This document shows positions 9,051 to 13,087 of a stretch of 13,087 nt of DNA, piece after piece (the first letter of the stretch is position 1; every line of letters begins with the position of its first letter). The notes beneath the pieces are model-generated. The model had not been told where the DNA came from, did no database searches, and worked only from the letters and a program-made list of their open reading frames with translations. The position numbers and the translations under genes were made by a program. The DNA is taken from the NCBI GenBank assembly GCA_945952355.1, contig CAMFIW010000028.1, positions 1 through 13,087 of the forward strand, given 5' to 3'. The DNA is from an uncultured Phenylobacterium sp. Its GTDB lineage: Bacteria; Pseudomonadota; Alphaproteobacteria; Caulobacterales; Caulobacteraceae.

Positions 9051-9458
9051 ATGAGCGACGTCTATCCGCCCGAGAAGCGCTCCACGGTGATGCGCCGTGT
9101 GAAGGCCAAGGACACCTCTCCCGAGCTGAAGGTGAGAAAGGCGCTTACCGCGCTTGGCGCCCGCTACCGCCTGCACCGCAAGGACCTGCCGGGCTCGCCC
9201 GACATCGTCCTGCCTGGCCGCCGCCTCGCCCTCTTCGTCCACGGCTGCTTCTGGCACGGCCACGACTGCGCGCGCGGGGCCCGCGTGCCCAAGGCCAACC
9301 GCGACTACTGGGTCGCCAAGGTCGACCGCAACCGCGCCCGCGACGTGCGCACCCGCGAGGCGCTCGTCGCCGCCGGCTGGCGGGTCGAGACGATCTGGGA
9401 GTGCGATCTGAAGGACGCCGAGGCGCTCCGGGCGCGGCTCGAAGCGCTGCTCGCCTAG
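9051..9458 (+). CDS. vsr: Very short patch repair endonuclease Vsr
   Basis: A 135-residue endonuclease that nicks 5' of the T in T:G mismatches arising from deamination of 5-methylcytosine, starting short patch repair. Residues line up almost one for one with E. coli Vsr: E25, D51 (SPDIVLP), H64 and H69 in FVHGCFWHGHDC, with zinc ligands C66, H71, C73 and C118 (TIWECDL). Position 63 is Val where E. coli has Thr; that contact is thought to use the main chain, so activity should survive. The N-terminal SVYPP-like segment, DVYPPEKRSTVMRRVKAKDT, is typical. There is no Shine-Dalgarno sequence; translation probably restarts from the LytTR gene ending 4 bp upstream. The stop TAG interlocks with the stop of the convergent response regulator. 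The likely partner is the methyltransferase at 5223, although vsr usually sits beside it. Confidence 0.94.
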   Translation: MSDVYPPEKRSTVMRRVKAKDTSPELKVRKALTALGARYRLHRKDLPGSPDIVLPGRRLALFVHGCFWHGHDCARGARVPKANRDYWVAKVDRNRARDVRTREALVAAGWRVETIWECDLKDAEALRARLEALLA

Positions 9459-10144
9459 TCCTCGGCCCGCATGCGGTAGCCGATGCCCGGCTCGGTCAGC
9501 AGGATGCGCGGCGCGGCGGAATCGATCTCCAGCTTCTGGCGCACCTGGCCGACCAGCACGCGGACGAACTGCGCGTCGACCTGGGCTTCCGGCCCCCAGA
9601 CGGCGGCGATCAGCTGGCGGTGCGTCACGACCCGCCCGGCATGGCGCGCCAGGGCGCGGACCAGGTCGTATTCGCGCGGCGTCAGGTGGACGGCCATGTC
9701 GTCGAGCCACACTTGGCGGGTGGCGAAATTGATCGACAGCTCGCCTGTGCGGAACGCCGCCCGCGCCGCGAACCGCCGCTCGCGCCCGCGCAGCGCCGCC
9801 CGCAGCCGCGCCAGCAGCTCGCCGATGCCTACCGGCTTGTTGACGAAGTCGTCGGCGCCCAGATCGAGCGCGGCGATCTTCTCGTCCTCCAGGTCGCGGG
9901 CCGACAGCACGACGATAGGTACGTCCGACCACTCGCGAACACGGCGGATCACCTCCTTGCCGTCCAGGTCCGGCAGGCCGAGGTCCAGAACGATCACGTC
10001 GCAGGGCTCGCCGGCCATCACCGCCAGCGCCGCCTGGCCGGTCTCGGCGGTCTCGATCTCATAGCCCTCGGCGCTGAGCGCGGGCCTGAGCGCCCGGATC
10101 AGCTGCGGCTCGTCGTCGACCAGAAGCAGGCGCCCTGCGCTCAT
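9455..10144 (-). CDS. kdpE: KdpE-like OmpR-family response regulator
   Basis: A 229-residue transcription factor. The receiver domain (about 4-118) has the acidic pocket D10-D11 in LLVDDEPQ, the phosphoacceptor D54 in VIVLDLGLPD, S81 in VLSAR and K103 in FVNKPVG. The winged-helix DNA-binding domain (about 128-226) has LTPREYDLVRALARHAG, QLIAAVWGPE and the KdpE-like VRVLVGQVRQKLE and LTEPGIGYRM. The start at 10144 overlaps the kinase stop by ATGA, indicating translational coupling; a longer open frame to 10531 is just antisense-like extension across the kinase end. In the classic system it activates the kdpFABC potassium pump, but none is in this window, so the target is unknown here. Confidence 0.92.
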   Translation of the reverse strand: MSAGRLLLVDDEPQLIRALRPALSAEGYEIETAETGQAALAVMAGEPCDVIVLDLGLPDLDGKEVIRRVREWSDVPIVVLSARDLEDEKIAALDLGADDFVNKPVGIGELLARLRAALRGRERRFAARAAFRTGELSINFATRQVWLDDMAVHLTPREYDLVRALARHAGRVVTHRQLIAAVWGPEAQVDAQFVRVLVGQVRQKLEIDSAAPRILLTEPGIGYRMRAED

Positions 10145-11772
10145 TCGGCGGCCTCCGCGCGCGGCAGGTCCATCGCCACCACCAGGCCGGACCGGTCCGG
10201 CCGCAGGCTCGCCGTCACCGAACCCCCCGTGGCTTCCACGAGGCCGCGGGCGATCGACAGGCCCAGCCCCGTGCCCGGCGTCGCTTCCCGCCTGCAGGAG
10301 CTGCGGAAGAACTTCTCGAAGATTCGTTCCAGCTCGGCCTCCGGCACGCCGGGCCCCTCGTCGGCCACGCGGATCGTGACCGCCTCGCCGCCCGCCACGC
10401 TCACCTTCACCGTGCTGCCGTCCGGCGTGAACCGCAGAGCGTTCTCCAGCACATTGCCCAGGGCCTGTTCGAGCAATACCGGATCGCCCATCGCGGTCAG
10501 ATCGCCCGGCGCCACTTCGCGCTGCAGGCAACGGCCGCCGCTGCGCCGCTCCATCCGGGTCATGAGCTGGTCGACCACCTCGACCACGTTGAACGGCGCG
10601 GCCTTGGGTTCGAGCCCACCCCCCTCAAGCCGGGTCATGTTGAGCAGGTTGGCGACGAACAGGTTCAGGCGCTCAGCCTCTTCCTGGATGGTGTCGGTCA
10701 GGTCGGCCCGCACCTCGGGCGCGAAGCGGTCGCCGAAGGCCCGGAGGCTGGAGGCCGAGGCCAGGATCGCCGCCAGCGGCGTGCGCAGGTCGTGGGAGAT
10801 CGAGGAGAGCAGGGCGTTGCGAAGCTGTTCCGTCCGCGCCAGAGCCGCCACCTCGGCCTGGGCCGCGCCGAGCCTCGCGCGCACCAGGGCCGTGCCGCCC
10901 AGGTCGACCAGCAGGTTGACCAGTTGGATCTCTTCCAATCCCGCCGTCTCGGTCGCCGCGGGACGCCAGGCCGCGACGCCCACCACCTGGCCGGCCGATC
11001 GCAGGGCCCGAGCCCGCCAGGGGCCGGCCTCCAGCGTGACGGGCTGGGCGCCGCCGCCGCGCACGGCCAGGGCCATCACGTCGGACAGGAAGCGCGTGGG
11101 CGGGTCGAGGTTGGCCGAGGACACCCGCAGGTCTTCGCCATCGAACACCACCGCGTCGCCCTTCGCGGCCTCGGCCAGCCGGCCCGCCAGCGCCTGGCGG
11201 AGGGCCGCCTCCTCGACCACGGCGGCGAACTCCCGGCTGGCCTCCAGCAGGGCGCCGGTCGTCCGCGCCCGCGCCTGGGCTCGCCTCGCCTCGTCCCGCA
11301 CCCGTCCCGCGAGACCGCCGGTCAGCATGGCGACGATCAGGAAGACGGTCAGGACGAGAACGTCCTCGGGGTCCGCGAAGGTCAGGGTGAAACGCGGTTC
11401 GCAGAGGTAGAAGTTGTAGATCATGAAGGCCAGGCCGGCCGCCAGATAGGCGGGACCCGACCCCAGCCACACCGCGGTCACCAGGACCCCGGCCAGGAAG
11501 ATCATCGAGAGGCGGGTGGTCTCCAGCGTGCGGAACAACAGCTCCGCCGTCCCCGTCGAGGCGACCACGACCACCACCGCGGCGACATAGCGAAGCCAGC
11601 CCTCTGGGTTTCGCAGTCGGCTGAGGGTCGAGCTCAAGGGCCTGGGCTCCGGTTGCGGCCCGGCGGCGAACGCCGGCGCCCGCGGACGCTCACTCCGAGG
11701 AGGCCGTCCGGGGGGACTTAAGACACCCGCGGGCGCCGTCGCGCCCGGCTTTCGGCCGAGCGACGCCAGCAT
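10141..11772 (-). CDS. kdpD: Short KdpD-like sensor histidine kinase
   Basis: A membrane histidine kinase, 543 residues from the ATG at 11772. It has a Pro-rich stretch (1-50), four close-packed membrane helices of the DUF4118 type (about 62-155), a GAF-like region (about 170-300), the HisKA box SSISHDLRTPLAAILAS with phospho-acceptor H327, and a HATPase domain with N-box LGNVLENALRFTP (438-450), G1 DEGPGV (471-476) and G2 GTGLGLSIARG (500-510). Full KdpD proteins are near 900 residues and begin with a KdpD/Usp cytoplasmic sensor; that whole part is missing. The start is uncertain: no Shine-Dalgarno sequence precedes 11772, and a TTG at 11637 preceded by GGAG would remove the odd Pro-rich leader. 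It overlaps kdpE by 4 bp. The kinase family is sure; potassium sensing is not. Confidence 0.88.
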   Translation of the reverse strand: MLASLGRKPGATAPAGVLSPPGRPPRSERPRAPAFAAGPQPEPRPLSSTLSRLRNPEGWLRYVAAVVVVVASTGTAELLFRTLETTRLSMIFLAGVLVTAVWLGSGPAYLAAGLAFMIYNFYLCEPRFTLTFADPEDVLVLTVFLIVAMLTGGLAGRVRDEARRAQARARTTGALLEASREFAAVVEEAALRQALAGRLAEAAKGDAVVFDGEDLRVSSANLDPPTRFLSDVMALAVRGGGAQPVTLEAGPWRARALRSAGQVVGVAAWRPAATETAGLEEIQLVNLLVDLGGTALVRARLGAAQAEVAALARTEQLRNALLSSISHDLRTPLAAILASASSLRAFGDRFAPEVRADLTDTIQEEAERLNLFVANLLNMTRLEGGGLEPKAAPFNVVEVVDQLMTRMERRSGGRCLQREVAPGDLTAMGDPVLLEQALGNVLENALRFTPDGSTVKVSVAGGEAVTIRVADEGPGVPEAELERIFEKFFRSSCRREATPGTGLGLSIARGLVEATGGSVTASLRPDRSGLVVAMDLPRAEAAE

Positions 11773-11828
11773 ATGGGCGGGGGCGGACCATGCAATTATG
11801 CCCGACTTATAGGGCTTTGGCTCCTGCG

Positions 11829-11849
11829 GCTTATAAGCATCTTATGCTT
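11829..11849. promoter_or_regulatory. AT-rich overlapping inverted repeats between divergent genes
   Basis: GCTTATAAGC (11829-11838) is a perfect 10-bp palindrome, and AAGCAT-CTT-ATGCTT (11835-11849) is a perfect inverted repeat overlapping it. CTTATA also occurs at 11806-11811. Such AT-rich symmetry stands out in this sequence and lies in the 167-bp space between the kinase gene and the small membrane peptide gene. It could be an operator for either; which protein binds it is unknown. Confidence 0.4.
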
Positions 11850-11913
11850 GGCCGGCGAGCGCCGAGCGCGCCTGTTCCCCACGATCATCGGGGATCGCGG
11901 CATGTCCTGCACC

Positions 11914-11919
11914 TACAAT
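11914..11919 (+). promoter_or_regulatory. Possible -10 element for the peptide/oxygenase operon
   Basis: TACAAT matches the bacterial -10 consensus at five of six positions and would start a transcript about 14 nt before the ATG at 11940. No good -35 hexamer is seen 16-18 bp upstream, so confidence is limited. Confidence 0.35.
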
Positions 11920-11939
11920 CAGAACACCGGCGCGCGTCC

Positions 11940-12056
11940 ATGAACTGGACCGCGATCATCGTGGGCTTCATGGCCGCCTTCCTGCTCGGCATGGTGGCCG
12001 TCGCGGCTCTTCTGGCCTTCATGACCGGCCTCGCGCGCCAGGATCGCGACGAATGA
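11940..12056 (+). CDS. Small single-helix membrane peptide, 38 residues
   Basis: Not recognised as a known family. The sequence is one long hydrophobic helix, from about TAIIVGFMAAFLLGMVAV to ALLAFMTGL (residues 4-31), with a charged tail ARQDRDE, so it should insert in the inner membrane. Its stop codon overlaps the ATG of the oxygenase gene by 4 bp (ATGA), which argues that it is truly translated and coupled to the oxygenase. The frame stays open to an ATG at 11790, giving 88 residues, but that added part is Arg/His/Pro-rich and lies across the promoter region, so the short form is preferred. No Shine-Dalgarno sequence is visible. Confidence 0.6.
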   Translation: MNWTAIIVGFMAAFLLGMVAVAALLAFMTGLARQDRDE

Positions 12057-13087
12057 TCGAATTTGGACGCGGCGCGCCCTGGTTCATCGCGCGCAGCCGC
12101 CAGAACCCGCGCTACAACTTCTCGTCCCTGGGCGGCCGGTGGCTGGTGATGGGTTTCATGCCGCGCGACCCTCAGCGGCGGGCCCAGATGATCGCGGTCC
12201 TCGACGCCATGCGGCCTTCGCTGAGCTCCGACGGCCTGGTCGCCCTGGCCGTGACTGGCGAGCGGGAGGTGTTCTCCGCCGCCGAGGACGACGACGCCCT
12301 GCGCTGGTTCCTGGACGACGGCGCCATCGCCGCGGGCTATGGCGCGCTTTCCGCCGACGGGACCGAATCCGGCCGATGGGTGCTGATCGACCCGTCCTTG
12401 CGGGTCGTGGACTGGTTCGACGGACCAGGGGCCGAGCCGCGCCTGCTTGATCGCCTGTCTCTGCTGCCGTCGCCGGACGCCCATGCCGGCACGCCGCTCA
12501 ACGCCCCCGTGCTCATCCTGCCGCGTGTCTTCGAACCTGAACTCTGCCGACGCCTCATCGCTCACTACGAGACCGAAGGGGGCGAAATCTCCGGCACCAT
12601 GCGCGAAATCGACGGCCGGACGGTGGGCGTGGTCGACGGCTTCAAGCGCCGCCGCGACGCCTACGTCAACGACGACGCCTTCCGCCTGGAGCTCCGCCGG
12701 CGGCTCGAGCGGCGCGTGCTCCCGCAGATCCACCGGGCGTTCCAGTTCGAGGTCACCCGGCTCGAGCGCTACGTGGTGGCGCGCTACGACGCCGAGGAGG
12801 GCGGCTGGTTCCGGCCGCACCGGGACAACACGACCAGCGGCACCGCGCATCGGAAATTCGCCTGTTCCATCAACCTTAACGCCGAGGAGTACGAAGGCGG
12901 CGACCTGCGGTTTCCCGAGTACGGTTCGCGCACCTATCGCCCGCCCACCGGCGGGGCGGTGGTCTTCTCCTGCTCCCTGCTGCACGAGGCGACGCCGGTC
13001 ACCCGCGGTACGCGCTACGCCTTCCTGCCGTTCTTCTTCGACGAGGCCGGCGAGACCGTGCGCCAGGCCAACCTGCACACCTTGGAC
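12053..13087 (+). CDS. Peroxiredoxin-like/2OG-Fe(II) prolyl-hydroxylase-like fusion (3' end cut by window edge)
   Basis: 345 residues are visible and the frame runs off the right edge. Residues about 1-140 resemble a thioredoxin-fold redoxin domain (GRGAPWFIARSRQNPRYNF, then GGRWLVMGFMPRDP). The place of the peroxidatic Cys reads FMPRDPQ, with no Cys anywhere before residue 165, so it cannot be a normal peroxidase. Residues about 150-330 form a prolyl 4-hydroxylase-like 2-oxoglutarate/Fe(II) domain: ligands H256 and D258 in WFRPHRDNTT, EGGDLRFPEYG (281-291), H311 in SCSLLHEATPV, and R321 in RGTRYAFLPFFF for 2-oxoglutarate. It is cytoplasmic and without signal peptide. It overlaps the 38-residue membrane peptide gene by 4 bp. 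Substrate unknown; protein or amino acid hydroxylation is possible from family knowledge. Probably nearly complete, as the domain has ended. Confidence 0.88.
   Translation, partial: MIEFGRGAPWFIARSRQNPRYNFSSLGGRWLVMGFMPRDPQRRAQMIAVLDAMRPSLSSDGLVALAVTGEREVFSAAEDDDALRWFLDDGAIAAGYGALSADGTESGRWVLIDPSLRVVDWFDGPGAEPRLLDRLSLLPSPDAHAGTPLNAPVLILPRVFEPELCRRLIAHYETEGGEISGTMREIDGRTVGVVDGFKRRRDAYVNDDAFRLELRRRLERRVLPQIHRAFQFEVTRLERYVVARYDAEEGGWFRPHRDNTTSGTAHRKFACSINLNAEEYEGGDLRFPEYGSRTYRPPTGGAVVFSCSLLHEATPVTRGTRYAFLPFFFDEAGETVRQANLHTLD

Noticed and set aside
11790..11939. Longer 88-residue form of the small membrane peptide
   Set aside because: The extra N-terminal part is Arg/His/Pro-rich, covers the AT-rich control region and a -10-like element, and adds nothing recognisable.
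11885..13078. 397-codon minus-strand open frame opposite the oxygenase fusion
   Set aside because: The plus strand carries the full iron and 2-oxoglutarate residues; the antisense product has no recognisable feature.

Overview
This is about 13.1 kb of very GC-rich chromosomal DNA with strong G/C third-position bias, which leaves long meaningless open frames opposite almost every gene. Gene density, the types of genes (a LytTR regulator with membrane segments, DUF2306, a RecQ helicase, a short KdpD, a peroxiredoxin-like/prolyl-hydroxylase-like fusion) and the weak Shine-Dalgarno sites all suggest an alphaproteobacterium, most likely Caulobacteraceae (Phenylobacterium/Caulobacter type). That placement is inference from gene style, not from a marker gene.

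Left part (1-4869, minus strand): recQ runs off the left edge, missing only its last residues. A 200-bp cluster of palindromes (1883-2082) fills the gap in front of it. Next comes a two-gene operon read leftward: a D-aminoacylase-type amidohydrolase and, 13 bp on, a TauD/TfdA-type Fe(II)/2-oxoglutarate dioxygenase. Together they look like a small catabolic pair of unknown substrate.

Middle part (5062-9458): on the plus strand are a 42-residue membrane or secreted peptide, a DNA cytosine-5 methyltransferase (dcm-like), and cysteine synthase (cysK). A DUF2306 membrane protein lies on the minus strand, facing cysK tail to tail across a strong nested inverted repeat (7443-7564). A membrane-anchored LytTR transcription regulator is divergent from DUF2306. 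Four bases after it comes vsr, the T:G mismatch endonuclease that normally partners a cytosine methyltransferase. So the methylate/repair pair is present but split by about 2.7 kb of unrelated genes, with vsr apparently sharing a transcript with the LytTR regulator.

Right part (9455-13087): a two-component pair read leftward (kdpD-like kinase, kdpE-like regulator, 4-bp overlap) ends with its stop codon interlocked with that of vsr. The kinase keeps the four-helix DUF4118, GAF-like and kinase parts of KdpD but lacks the large N-terminal KdpD/Usp sensor, and no kdpFABC pump genes are in view. Divergent from it, a 38-residue single-helix membrane peptide overlaps by 4 bp the start of a large oxygenase. 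That protein has a peroxiredoxin-like N-terminal half without the usual cysteine and a prolyl-4-hydroxylase-like C-terminal half. It runs to the right edge.

No tRNA, rRNA, CRISPR array, transposase or phage gene was seen. There is no gene-free stretch longer than 300 bp; the longest (1822-2087) is mostly palindromic repeat. I did not find a clearly new system. The best leads are the LytTR-vsr coupling, the membrane-peptide/oxygenase pair, and the two palindromic elements.
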